Of a DNA stretch of 64,000 bases, positions 43,567-52,200 are shown piece by piece. Location: positions 93,065 through 157,064 of the forward strand of contig JAQUPZ010000011.1 of NCBI GenBank assembly GCA_028716365.1. Reading direction: 5' to 3'. The notes under the pieces were generated by a model, which did no database searches, was not told the origin of the DNA, and saw nothing but the letters and a program-made list of their open reading frames with translations. How positions within the stretch are numbered: the stretch's first letter is position 1; each line of letters starts with the position of its first letter. Made by a program: the position numbers and the translations under genes. The DNA comes from Kiritimatiellia bacterium (GTDB lineage: Bacteria > Verrucomicrobiota > Kiritimatiellia > UBA8416 > YA12-FULL-48-11).

Positions 43567-46500
43567 ATGCTACAGGGAATTAAGACCGAAAAAACTGTGG
43601 TGGCATGGCTGGCTGTGATTGTGTTGTCTTACATGGCTGGTCTGAATCCAGCGCAAGCCGGCGATAGTGAACAGTATATTCCGGCATATAACGATCTGGT
43701 CCGCATGCTGGTGGACAGGTGTGCAGTCGCGGGTTATCCCACAAACGGGTTGGAATATAAAGATATCACCAGTAATGATCCCGCATTGAATTCCGTTACG
43801 CAGACAGATTTAAACCAATTACGGAAAATCATCATTCCCCTTTTAACGGACCATTATATGGTTTCGACGAATGACTTCAATATGGCTACCAATGATGTTT
43901 TGGCGGCTTTCCCTTATGGTCTTCGTGTTCAGGATGGTACGCTTCTTTTACCTTCCTTGATGAGCGGTATAGGGACCAATGGTCAATTTACGAGAATTCC
44001 TGCACAATACACTTCTACTCATGTTGCCGACTGCACTAATGATTTTACGGATGCCCCGCTATTGTGGGTTCACTTTAGTGAGTTGCACAGGATTCTCAAC
44101 AGTATGTGTTATACCAGGCGGAGCGGGGTGTGGTTGAGTGTCAATAAGGAGAGATATGGAGACGCACTTTCCCCGTTTGATTCTGATGATTGGAATGCCA
44201 ATTGGGACGTAGCAAGAAAAGAAGCAGAAAGACTTTGGTATACAAATGAGTGGGGGGAGGCAAGTGAATGGTTGGAGAGTGCCATGCCGCCATGTGCGGC
44301 ATACCGGGGAGAGCTTTTTGCTGATGACTGCTGGGTCCCCATGCTCACGGCGTATATTGTCAAAAGTGCCGGTTCGAATGTTGTAGAAAATCTGAATACC
44401 GGTTTTCTTCATTCGGTATCATTCTATTGCTGTGCAAATGAAGAATGGTCGGAATGGTATACCGCGTTTAATTGCGAATGGCATGATAATGGCGATCTGG
44501 GCATAGTTCCAGGCTGGTCGTGTTGGGATTTCAAAGGGCCGGATAATTCTGCGACGGTTGGATCAGTGTTGTTGGGTTCTACGAATGTAATGCCTGTGGC
44601 GTGTAATGTCCCTGCTAAACCATTGCATTGGCCGCCATATTTGTACCCTGAGGATCCGAGAGTATATCCCGAATCAAAGGGGTATTATGTCAAAGACAGT
44701 ACTGCCATCATCGAGTGGCATGGCTTATTCACTGCTGATATCGTCAATCCTGTCCAGGATGATCCGGACGATGATGGAATTCTTGAAGCTGGCAAATGCG
44801 AGTTAAAAACCCCGGGCGAATGGACAAAAGCATGGCGGCCTGGTTCAGGAGCCGACGCGAAAGCCAAAGCCAGGCTGGGCGAATCTTCCGGGCAAACCAC
44901 TGCCGGGTATCGTGTCAAAGCATACGTTTCTGATTATAATGTAGCAGGCTCGACTCAGCAGATGTTTAATCTGGATACTGCCGTGATTTCAACTAATGCC
45001 GAACCCGGTGGCAATTGGGAGTTTGTCACCATCAAACGGCCCAGCGGCACCGAAGTTACCTTTTCGATGAAGGGTGAAAAAGCCGGTAGCCCGGTAAATC
45101 TTGAAACAGAAAAGAAATATCGTCTTAGCAAGGTGGGGGATGAATGGGAACTTGATTTTGGAGGAATAGACAACGTAGTTCATCGATATAATACGAATGG
45201 TGTTATATCCGAAATCCGGGCCTATCCGCGTGGTCAGACAATTATTATTGCAGGTGGTCCGACAAACTGGCTGGATTTGAAAGTATATAAAACCGGGGAC
45301 AATCTGATCGCGAGCAATGTATGCCCTGCCTATACGGTCGTTCCATCCTATAATCCCGATGGACTCATTACAAATGTAACTTATTATCTGGACGGCGAAA
45401 CAAACTATGTTTCAGTTCTGCATGGGAGTCGTATCTTAAAGACTGCTGATTCTTCCGGGAACCTTCTCAATGAAATTCGTCTCGTGAAAAGCGTTGAAGG
45501 TTCTGAAATCTGGCGCGGCGTTTCTTCTGGCGGAACTCCTGCAAAAAAAGAAATCCGGTCGGAAACCTTTGACGCAACAAACGGTATTCGCACTGTCCGG
45601 CAGGTTGATATCCTGTATTCCGGCGGTTCTGCTGTTGACAGCAATATTACCGTCACGCTCATAAAACAATTTGCCTGGGGCGACGAAGTTGTTCAGGAAA
45701 CCGCTGGTTATGGCACTGCAGAAGCTCAAACCACGACATATGATTATTGGACTGACACTGACAATAACTATGGGCAACTGAAGATCATTGAAAATCCGGA
45801 TGGCTCATGGACGCGATATGATGCCTATGATGTAATGGGCCGTGAGAAGATCGTTTGTTCAACGTTCAAGAATTCCTTGCCATCGGCACTCGCCAGTGCG
45901 TGCCGGGTTACCGAGTATTACTACCCCGGGGACCCTGAACTTGTGGCCATGAACTTTCCTGCTGACGATGTGGCCTCCCCGAACGACTCGCGTCCCAGGC
46001 TGGTTGTGGAAAAGGTTTTAGGCATCGAGGTTTCCCGCACATACACTGCCTACCTGGCCGACCGTACGGTCAACAAGCGCTGTATATCAGCTGGAGCGGC
46101 GTACAATGCAGATAATAATCTCACCACTGTCACTTATATTCATGCCAACGGTTCCTGGCAAGGTCGTCCCTGGAAGATCGAAAACCCGGATGGAACGGTC
46201 AGTCTCTACAGCTATTCTTTATCGGCTGGCAATCTTATAACCACCAACAAGACCGGTGTTTGGAACGGAAGCGATGTCGTTGATGGAATTATGACCGTTG
46301 CCATTCAGAATCCCGACAACCGTACGCTATCCTCCATTACGAGGGACATTCTTTCCGGCATCACGATTTCCGACATGCATTATACGCGTGACGCTTGTGG
46401 TCGCGAAACCTGTGTTTCTAATACCGTGGATCACTCATTCAGCACCAGTGCTTATGGTCCTGCCGGTTTACTTTCATCCATTGATAATGATGGGATTGGG

Positions 46501-49500
46501 ATGACCTATTTATACGATGAAAACCGGCGCTTGGTGACAACAACCAGGCTCGGTATTTCCAGCTCAAATCGCGTAGATGCTTCGGGAAACGTTGTCCAGC
46601 AGACCCGTTGGGCCGGATCAGAAACCATTACTACATCAGCAGGGTATGATAAGGCGGGAAGGATTGTTACCTCAATAAATGAGATGGGGTATGTGACAAC
46701 ATATGCATATTCTTCCAATGCGTCGGGAGAACAGATCGTCACCACCACATACCCGCCTGCCCTGAGCGGAGTCGAAGGGGATGGCGCCACCTACATAGAG
46801 ACCACCTACCGCGATGGGAAAAATAAATCCCTGTCAGGCACAGGCGTATATCCGGCTTTTTATGATTATGGTGTGGATGCAGATGGTGCCTATACTGTCG
46901 AATATAAAGGCGCAGACTCCACTGCGACAGAGTGGGTGAAGACATACACCGATCTTCTTGGCCGCACTGCAAAGGTTGTCTACCCGAACGGCACCAATTC
47001 TTTCTTCTACAATTTGCAGGGTCAACTGATTCGGCAATCGGAATTCGGCATTCGGCAATCAGTTACTGACTACAACAGTAAGGGTGAGGCGTTTCGTTCA
47101 GCGGTTGATATGAATGGAGACGGGCAGATTGATCCAGGCGGAATAGACCGCATTTCTGAAAGCGAATCCAGTTACACCACCTTTAACGGCAAGGATGTTC
47201 GGCAGACAATCTCGAAAACCTATCCGACGAACGGGAGTTCGGCTTTTTTGGTTCTTTCCATGTCCCTTTCGTCCCTTGACGGCACCAAGAGTTGGGCGAT
47301 CAGCTTCGGGCGGACGAATATGAGCGAAGTCTCTCGCAATCGCGCCAATGCCGCCCGTACCGAAACCGTGACCCGTTCTGACGGCACACAATCCATCAGC
47401 AGTTATACCAACAATATACTGTGGAGTGTAACGGAGAAACGGAGTGACGGTGTTACGGAGTCAACCAGAAGCATGGTATATGACGTATGGAACCGTCTCC
47501 AGACCACTGTAGAGCCGGCGGCGAATGGTGAAACGAGAACAACCGTTTATAGGTATAACGTTGCAGGTATTGTCACCAACGTTACAGTCTCTGCCGGCGC
47601 TTTGTCTCAAGTTACAACGTATGTGTTGGATTCAATGGGCCGCCGGATAAAGACGATTCTGCCCGATGGTGGTGTTGTGAATTACAGTTACAATACGCAG
47701 GGGGCGCTGATCAGTCAAAGCGGCGTCAGGACTTATCCCGTCACATACAGTTACACCGGCCAGGGCCGTCTTGCTGCAATGTCAACATATCGCAATGGCC
47801 TTTCGGGTTCTGCCGATGTTACTTTCTGGCAGTATGATCCTCAACGCGGTTGGATGACTTTCAAGGTTTATGCCGATGGTTCGTCTAATTCGTATTCCTA
47901 TCTGCCGGATGGAAAGTTGCAAAAGAGGACCTGGGCGCGTGGAATCGAAACGACGTATGCTTATGACAATGCCGGATCTCTGACAAATATTTCCTACAGT
48001 GATTCCACCCCTGGTATCAGCTACACGCTGGACCGATTCGGCAGTGCCGTGGAGATCAGGGATGCCATAGGCGCGCATACGAATATCTTTGCAGAAGACG
48101 GATCGCTGTTAAGTGAATCATTGCCGCAGATTTCAGACGGAGTTCTGAGATTTACTCGGGACACGAACGGTCGTCTGACGAATTCTTCCCTCTTTATTGG
48201 AGGGACGCGCGCCGTCGCGTCCGCATACGGTTTTGACACCGCCGGCCGTATTTCTTCAGTTTCTGACGGTGCTCACACCGCGACTTATACGTATGGCTTG
48301 GATGGTTCAACCTGGACCAATCTATCTTTCGGTGCTGCATTGAACACACGCCGGAGTTTTGATGGATTAAACCGTCTTTCTTCAATCTCCAACTTGGTGA
48401 ACTTCATGCCCTTTGTGGTGAATTCCTATTCCCTTAACCAGGCCAATCAGCGTACCCGTTGCGATCTTGCTGACGGTTCTTACTGGATTTACCAGTATGA
48501 CAATCTTGGGCAGGTTGTTTCCGGCAAGAAATACTTCTCTGACGGCCAGCCGGTTCAAGGTGCTCAGTTTGAGTACAATTATGACACCATAGGCAACCGA
48601 ACTTCCGGAGGTAGGGCGGGGCCGCCGGACCCGCCGTCTTATACCGCCAATAATCTCAATCAATATTCTCAACGTACTGTTCCAGGGAAAGTGTTTGTTG
48701 CTGGTACTGCCGCAACCAATGCGGTTGTAATGGTTCGACGTGATACCAATTCCGTGGCGCAGGCGGCAGAACGGCATGGTGAATATTTCTGGAAGGAGAT
48801 TGCTGTTCCGAATAGTGACAGCGTATATTATTCGACGAATATTGAAATTAGGGCGGTTATGACGCAAGGAAGCAACAGCTTGGTCCGACTTGAGAAAACA
48901 AAGGCAATTGTGCTGAAAACACCCGAAGTCTTTACATGGGATGCTGACGGTAATCTCTTGAGCGATGGTTTGTGGACAAATATCTGGAACGGAGAAAATA
49001 GATTGATTGCCATGCAATCGGTAGGGACGAGCGGCCCGCTCGTCCGTCTTGAGTTTGCCTACGACTACATGGGACGCCGTACTTCGAAGTCCGTATATAT
49101 TTTGCAATCTGCAGTCTGGAATCTGCAATCACAAACGACGTTTGTATACGACGGCTGGAACCTTATTTCTGAAATCACCGTGTCTCCGAGTCTCCCTGTC
49201 GCCGTGTCTACTAATTTCTTTACATGGGGCCTCGACCTCTCAGGTTCCCTCCAGGGCGCCGGCGGGGTAGGCGGGTTGATCTCTGCTACGTTAGGTGGAT
49301 CGGGCACTCCGTGCACGGTTTATTATGTATATAACGGAAACGGCGATGTCATGGGCTTGGTTTATGCTGACAACGGAAGCGTTTCGACATCAGGTACCAT
49401 CGTTGCCGAATACGAATACTCTCCTTTCGGTGAAACCCTCAAGTCCACAGGCTCGCTCGCCAAAGCAAATCCATTCCGATTCAGTACCAAGTATGAGGAC

Positions 49501-50421
49501 CATGAATCCCATTGGCAGAATTTTGGATATCGCTTGTATATTTCTTCATTGGGCCGTTTCGCCAGTGTAGACCCAATAGGTGAAGCAGCCGGAGAGAACG
49601 CTTACATATTCGTGTTTAACAACCCCATTTCAGACTTCGATTATCTTGGAAATGAGAGTTGGCTCAAGAAAGTTGCTCATGGCGTTGGAATGGTGGCAGA
49701 TGTTGTTACAGGACCGCCCCGGCGCATTGGTGGCGAGTTGACAAGCGTGGTGACACTGGAACGATTCCAGAAAGAAGGTGTATCACCGGTTAATCCCGAG
49801 CAAAGAGGGCAGTCTAAATTCCTGTTGACCTTTGCCGGAATGGCAAATACCAGGACAGACAATGAACGGTTTGGTGAAGAGCTGATGATCGCATTTCCTC
49901 GCCTGAAATCGTTTCTTGGGAGTTACTATTGGGGTTATGTGAACAATCCTGCTCCGCCTGTGATAGGAATCGTGTTTAGTATTGCGAAGTTACCTGCCGA
50001 TGAAATGGGGGCACCACGTTATCCTATCCGAACGGCATTACGTTATCTGAAACAGGCATACCAGACTGGTAGGAAGAACAATTCTTGCGACATAAACATT
50101 CTTGTGGCGGCGCACAGTCAAGGAAGTGAAATTCTTGCGAACGCGTTGTCGTATGTATCGACCGACATCAAAAAGACCATGAGAATACTCACACTCAATG
50201 CGGAACATCCGATTCCTGACACAGGTGAGTATGCGTGGGTGCGGAATTTCGCGCAACAGGGGTTGGATATCGGTCACACAGGAGGGAGCTTCGCGCCAGA
50301 TGCGTGGTTTTCGACGGCGTCCGTTCAGAAGATTCCAGGGCTTCAAGGACACGCTAGGATTGGATTTAAGCCGTATTTGTCAGGCATTGCAGAGGGCTTT
50401 GTGCCCGAGGAGACTCGATGA
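43567..50421 (+). CDS. Rhs/YD-repeat polymorphic toxin with C-terminal lipase-like domain
   Basis: A 2284-residue secreted protein. A Sec signal ends N-P-A-Q-A-G near residue 33. A unique N-terminal region runs to about 600, then a long array of YD/Rhs repeats (Y-D-x-x-G-R motifs, for example T-S-A-G-Y-D-K-A-G-R-I-V) to about 1960. The Rhs core end is clear: F-R-F-S-T-K-Y, G-Y-R-L-Y-I-S-S-L-G-R-F-A-S-V-D-P-I-G-E-A-A-G and N-P-I-S-D-F-D-Y-L-G at about 2027. The last 255 residues differ and carry V-A-A-H-S2184-Q-G-S-E-I, a lipase/alpha-beta-hydrolase nucleophile elbow. This points to a membrane-lipid-attacking toxin tip. The TGA overlaps the ATG of a lipoprotein gene, a probable immunity gene. 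Several short repeats are inserted in frame. Confidence 0.88.
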   Translation: MLQGIKTEKTVVAWLAVIVLSYMAGLNPAQAGDSEQYIPAYNDLVRMLVDRCAVAGYPTNGLEYKDITSNDPALNSVTQTDLNQLRKIIIPLLTDHYMVSTNDFNMATNDVLAAFPYGLRVQDGTLLLPSLMSGIGTNGQFTRIPAQYTSTHVADCTNDFTDAPLLWVHFSELHRILNSMCYTRRSGVWLSVNKERYGDALSPFDSDDWNANWDVARKEAERLWYTNEWGEASEWLESAMPPCAAYRGELFADDCWVPMLTAYIVKSAGSNVVENLNTGFLHSVSFYCCANEEWSEWYTAFNCEWHDNGDLGIVPGWSCWDFKGPDNSATVGSVLLGSTNVMPVACNVPAKPLHWPPYLYPEDPRVYPESKGYYVKDSTAIIEWHGLFTADIVNPVQDDPDDDGILEAGKCELKTPGEWTKAWRPGSGADAKAKARLGESSGQTTAGYRVKAYVSDYNVAGSTQQMFNLDTAVISTNAEPGGNWEFVTIKRPSGTEVTFSMKGEKAGSPVNLETEKKYRLSKVGDEWELDFGGIDNVVHRYNTNGVISEIRAYPRGQTIIIAGGPTNWLDLKVYKTGDNLIASNVCPAYTVVPSYNPDGLITNVTYYLDGETNYVSVLHGSRILKTADSSGNLLNEIRLVKSVEGSEIWRGVSSGGTPAKKEIRSETFDATNGIRTVRQVDILYSGGSAVDSNITVTLIKQFAWGDEVVQETAGYGTAEAQTTTYDYWTDTDNNYGQLKIIENPDGSWTRYDAYDVMGREKIVCSTFKNSLPSALASACRVTEYYYPGDPELVAMNFPADDVASPNDSRPRLVVEKVLGIEVSRTYTAYLADRTVNKRCISAGAAYNADNNLTTVTYIHANGSWQGRPWKIENPDGTVSLYSYSLSAGNLITTNKTGVWNGSDVVDGIMTVAIQNPDNRTLSSITRDILSGITISDMHYTRDACGRETCVSNTVDHSFSTSAYGPAGLLSSIDNDGIGMTYLYDENRRLVTTTRLGISSSNRVDASGNVVQQTRWAGSETITTSAGYDKAGRIVTSINEMGYVTTYAYSSNASGEQIVTTTYPPALSGVEGDGATYIETTYRDGKNKSLSGTGVYPAFYDYGVDADGAYTVEYKGADSTATEWVKTYTDLLGRTAKVVYPNGTNSFFYNLQGQLIRQSEFGIRQSVTDYNSKGEAFRSAVDMNGDGQIDPGGIDRISESESSYTTFNGKDVRQTISKTYPTNGSSAFLVLSMSLSSLDGTKSWAISFGRTNMSEVSRNRANAARTETVTRSDGTQSISSYTNNILWSVTEKRSDGVTESTRSMVYDVWNRLQTTVEPAANGETRTTVYRYNVAGIVTNVTVSAGALSQVTTYVLDSMGRRIKTILPDGGVVNYSYNTQGALISQSGVRTYPVTYSYTGQGRLAAMSTYRNGLSGSADVTFWQYDPQRGWMTFKVYADGSSNSYSYLPDGKLQKRTWARGIETTYAYDNAGSLTNISYSDSTPGISYTLDRFGSAVEIRDAIGAHTNIFAEDGSLLSESLPQISDGVLRFTRDTNGRLTNSSLFIGGTRAVASAYGFDTAGRISSVSDGAHTATYTYGLDGSTWTNLSFGAALNTRRSFDGLNRLSSISNLVNFMPFVVNSYSLNQANQRTRCDLADGSYWIYQYDNLGQVVSGKKYFSDGQPVQGAQFEYNYDTIGNRTSGGRAGPPDPPSYTANNLNQYSQRTVPGKVFVAGTAATNAVVMVRRDTNSVAQAAERHGEYFWKEIAVPNSDSVYYSTNIEIRAVMTQGSNSLVRLEKTKAIVLKTPEVFTWDADGNLLSDGLWTNIWNGENRLIAMQSVGTSGPLVRLEFAYDYMGRRTSKSVYILQSAVWNLQSQTTFVYDGWNLISEITVSPSLPVAVSTNFFTWGLDLSGSLQGAGGVGGLISATLGGSGTPCTVYYVYNGNGDVMGLVYADNGSVSTSGTIVAEYEYSPFGETLKSTGSLAKANPFRFSTKYEDHESHWQNFGYRLYISSLGRFASVDPIGEAAGENAYIFVFNNPISDFDYLGNESWLKKVAHGVGMVADVVTGPPRRIGGELTSVVTLERFQKEGVSPVNPEQRGQSKFLLTFAGMANTRTDNERFGEELMIAFPRLKSFLGSYYWGYVNNPAPPVIGIVFSIAKLPADEMGAPRYPIRTALRYLKQAYQTGRKNNSCDINILVAAHSQGSEILANALSYVSTDIKKTMRILTLNAEHPIPDTGEYAWVRNFAQQGLDIGHTGGSFAPDAWFSTASVQKIPGLQGHARIGFKPYLSGIAEGFVPEETR
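46760..46779 (+). repeat. Intergenic-type repeat arm inside the rhs gene
   Basis: CCCTGAGCGGAGTCGAAGGG, translated in frame as part of P-P-A-L-S-G-V-E-G-D. It is the same family as the intergenic palindromes at 10574 and 37299. Confidence 0.65.
48200..48224 (+). repeat. GAGGGACG palindrome inside the rhs gene
   Basis: GGAGGGACG entry, arms GGACGCG (48203-48209) and CGCGTCC (48216-48222), encoding G-G-T-R-A-V-A-S in frame. It is the same design as 15361-15390. Confidence 0.55.
49021..49048 (+). repeat. GTAGGGACG palindrome inside the rhs gene
   Basis: Begins GTAGGGACGA; arms GGACGAGCGG (49025-49034) and CCGCTCGTCC (49036-49045), 10-bp perfect, encoding V-G-T-S-G-P-L-V-R-L in frame. It is the same family as 15361-15390. 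Confidence 0.65.
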
Positions 50422-50891
50422 AAACTAGAACCTATATTTGGATTACGATTGCAATGATAATGTCCTTGGTTGAATTGACTGGTTGTGTCTGCTCGAAGGA
50501 CATTACAACAATCCGTGATCACTTTGCCGTCCGGGGAAATCCGTATTGTGTCAAAGATGCTATTCTTGTTGTCCAATATCCTCTTCGTATGACTACTTCG
50601 ATGTCCCGGGCCGGAGGATATGGTCTTTATGAAGCCCCTTTTCCTGAAGGACAGATGAAGGCCTATGGGCCGGATGAACGAACGGATACGAAAGGGTATT
50701 TAAGGCCGGGAGACACAGTCAGAGTTGAGAAAGTATACTGGGTAACCCATTTTGATGTTGGAGATCATCTTGAGATACGAGCTCGGATTCTGAGTGGTGT
50801 ATTGAAAGGGTTGGCAGTTGATTTAGGGAGTGTGCAGGATGCGAAATACCTGAAGCCCGTGAACAGGGAGAACGACAAAAAAACGAAGTAA
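50418..50891 (+). CDS. Lipoprotein, candidate immunity protein 1 for the Rhs lipase toxin
   Basis: A 157-residue lipoprotein (lipobox L-T-G-C near residue 23). Its ATG overlaps the rhs TGA (ATGA), so translation is coupled. The mature part has G-N-P-Y-C-V-K-D-A, V-V-Q-Y-P-L-R, G-Y-L-R-P-G-D-T-V-R-V-E-K-V-Y-W-V and H-F-D-V-G-D-H-L-E-I-R-A, all repeated in the next gene. A periplasm-facing lipoprotein is the expected site for protection from a lipase toxin delivered to the envelope. The immunity role is inferred from position and topology; no named family is recognised. Confidence 0.72.
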   Translation: MKTRTYIWITIAMIMSLVELTGCVCSKDITTIRDHFAVRGNPYCVKDAILVVQYPLRMTTSMSRAGGYGLYEAPFPEGQMKAYGPDERTDTKGYLRPGDTVRVEKVYWVTHFDVGDHLEIRARILSGVLKGLAVDLGSVQDAKYLKPVNRENDKKTK

Positions 50892-50928
50892 TCGCGGAAG
50901 TGCTTTTAATGATTGGCCATTGCTCATT

Positions 50929-51393
50929 ATGAATATTCAAAACACAATGATGTTATGTCTGATTCTTTTTTTATGTGGATGCATCAGTGAGAAACCAATG
51001 ACTGACGTCACAGATCAACTCGATAATCCTGTAATAAAAGGTAATCCGTACTGCATTCGAGGTGCCAAATTCGTGGTTCAATATCCTCTCCGAATTAGTT
51101 CCAACAGATCGAGAACAGGTGGGTATGCTCTTTATCGGGTATCCCTCCCGACGGAACCTAATGATACGGATTACGGCCCTGACAAAAGTATGGAAGCATT
51201 GGGTTATCTTAAAGTCGGCGAGACCGTAGTGGTTAAGAAAGTGTATTGGGTAAGACATTTCGATGTGGGTGATCATGCAGAAATACGTGCGGAAGTGATC
51301 AGTGGACGGTTTAAAGGCATGGTAGTTGACTTGAAGAACATTCAAGAAGAAAAACTATTGAAGATGGTCTCTCCTAGTATTCGATCCCAGTGA
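50929..51393 (+). CDS. Lipoprotein, candidate immunity protein 2 (paralogue of the preceding gene)
   Basis: About 154 residues from ATG 50929 (a second ATG at 50947 is possible; no strong ribosome-binding site for either). Lipobox L-C-G-C. It aligns along its whole length with the upstream lipoprotein (G-N-P-Y-C-I-R-G-A-K-F-V-V-Q-Y-P-L-R; K-V-Y-W-V-R-H-F-D-V-G-D-H-A-E-I-R-A), with clear divergence in between. Paired diverged immunity paralogues are common behind phospholipase effectors, where they widen the range of toxins neutralised. It lies 37 bp downstream of the first copy. Confidence 0.7.
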   Translation: MNIQNTMMLCLILFLCGCISEKPMTDVTDQLDNPVIKGNPYCIRGAKFVVQYPLRISSNRSRTGGYALYRVSLPTEPNDTDYGPDKSMEALGYLKVGETVVVKKVYWVRHFDVGDHAEIRAEVISGRFKGMVVDLKNIQEEKLLKMVSPSIRSQ

Positions 51394-51496
51394 TATTTAT
51401 GGTTCAAAAAAGACAAGACGTCGGTAATACCGCGTAGGCCAAGATCATCAAACATCAACGGTTATTTTCTACTTTCTCGGTCAGGCCCTGACAAAT

Positions 51497-51565
51497 GAGC
51501 GTGGCCCTCGGGCACGACGCTGGAATTGGCCCCGGAAGATTTATTATCTTAATGAAGGAAAGTGA
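51497..51565 (+). pseudogene. 3' remnant of a DUF2235 toxin tip
   Basis: The 23 codons E-R-G-P-R-A-R-R-W-N-W-P-R-K-I-Y-Y-L-N-E... to TGA are the same as the last codons of the gene ending at 53085, with a few silent or near-silent changes. The rest of this toxin copy is gone. It directly precedes its lipoprotein gene, as in the intact copy. Confidence 0.8.
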
Positions 51566-51575
51566 GGAGGTTATG

Positions 51576-51950
51576 ATGAAATTATTGCTTACAACTGGTG
51601 TTTTGTTTGGCGTTCTTTTGATAGGAGGATGCAGAGTGGAAGATTACAACGTAATAATCAAGAATGTGGGTAAACGCACGATAGACGACGCCCATGTGAT
51701 TTATGGGGAATTTAGGTCTATTGGGGGAATCCTTCCTTCAGGGATATATGCGGGCCACGGCCATCCCGAATACCCGATTCCCGAAAAGGCGACTGTGGAA
51801 TGGCGCACGGAAGACGGACAGATGCATCGGAAAGACGTGGACGTGAAGAAACTGATACCAAAAAGGTTCCGCGGTGATATTCAATTTGAAATAGCGGATG
51901 ATAATACTGTTACCGTTCGCGTTATTCCGCGTGAAGATCTCAAGTTATGA
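51576..51950 (+). CDS. Lipoprotein, candidate immunity protein for a DUF2235 toxin, copy 1
   Basis: A 124-residue lipoprotein starting at the second of two adjacent ATGs (51576; GGAGG 5 nt upstream). Lipobox L-I-G-G-C19, then R-V-E-D-Y-N-V-I-I-K-N-V-G, V-I-Y-G-E-F-R-S-I-G-G-I-L-P, H-P-E-Y-P-I-P-E-K-A-T-V-E-W-R-T and V-K-K-L-I-P. Lipoproteins with this P-E-Y-P-I-P-x-x-A-T-V-x-W motif are known beside DUF2235/Tle1-like effectors. Here its toxin is reduced to a 3' remnant, leaving an orphan immunity gene. It is nearly identical to the copy at 53093. Confidence 0.75.
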   Translation: MKLLLTTGVLFGVLLIGGCRVEDYNVIIKNVGKRTIDDAHVIYGEFRSIGGILPSGIYAGHGHPEYPIPEKATVEWRTEDGQMHRKDVDVKKLIPKRFRGDIQFEIADDNTVTVRVIPREDLKL

Positions 51951-52200
51951 CTTTTGAAACTTTGTTTTAATGATGATCCGGGCCATTGTTACCATTCTTA
52001 ATTCATGGTGTTCCCGACCGATGAATGGGTGAAGACAGTTATCCAGTTCTACAAGTAATATCGTCGATGATCGGATACGAAGTTTTGTATTCTCTCTTTG
52101 ACATTATCAATGGATCGGCATATGTTCTGATCAAGGTCGTAACTTCGATTGATCAACTGGGAAGTTTGATGAATAGAAGCCGGTTCAATCCAGTACTTTC

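Noticed and set aside
48382..49128. 248-residue antisense open frame inside rhs
   Set aside because: A shadow of the YD-repeat region, rich in unusual residues for a soluble protein, with no start signal.
51495..51575. N-terminal extension of the first lipoprotein gene (from 51495)
   Set aside because: The extension is the toxin 3' remnant read out of frame; a GGAGG site and lipobox fix the start at 51576.
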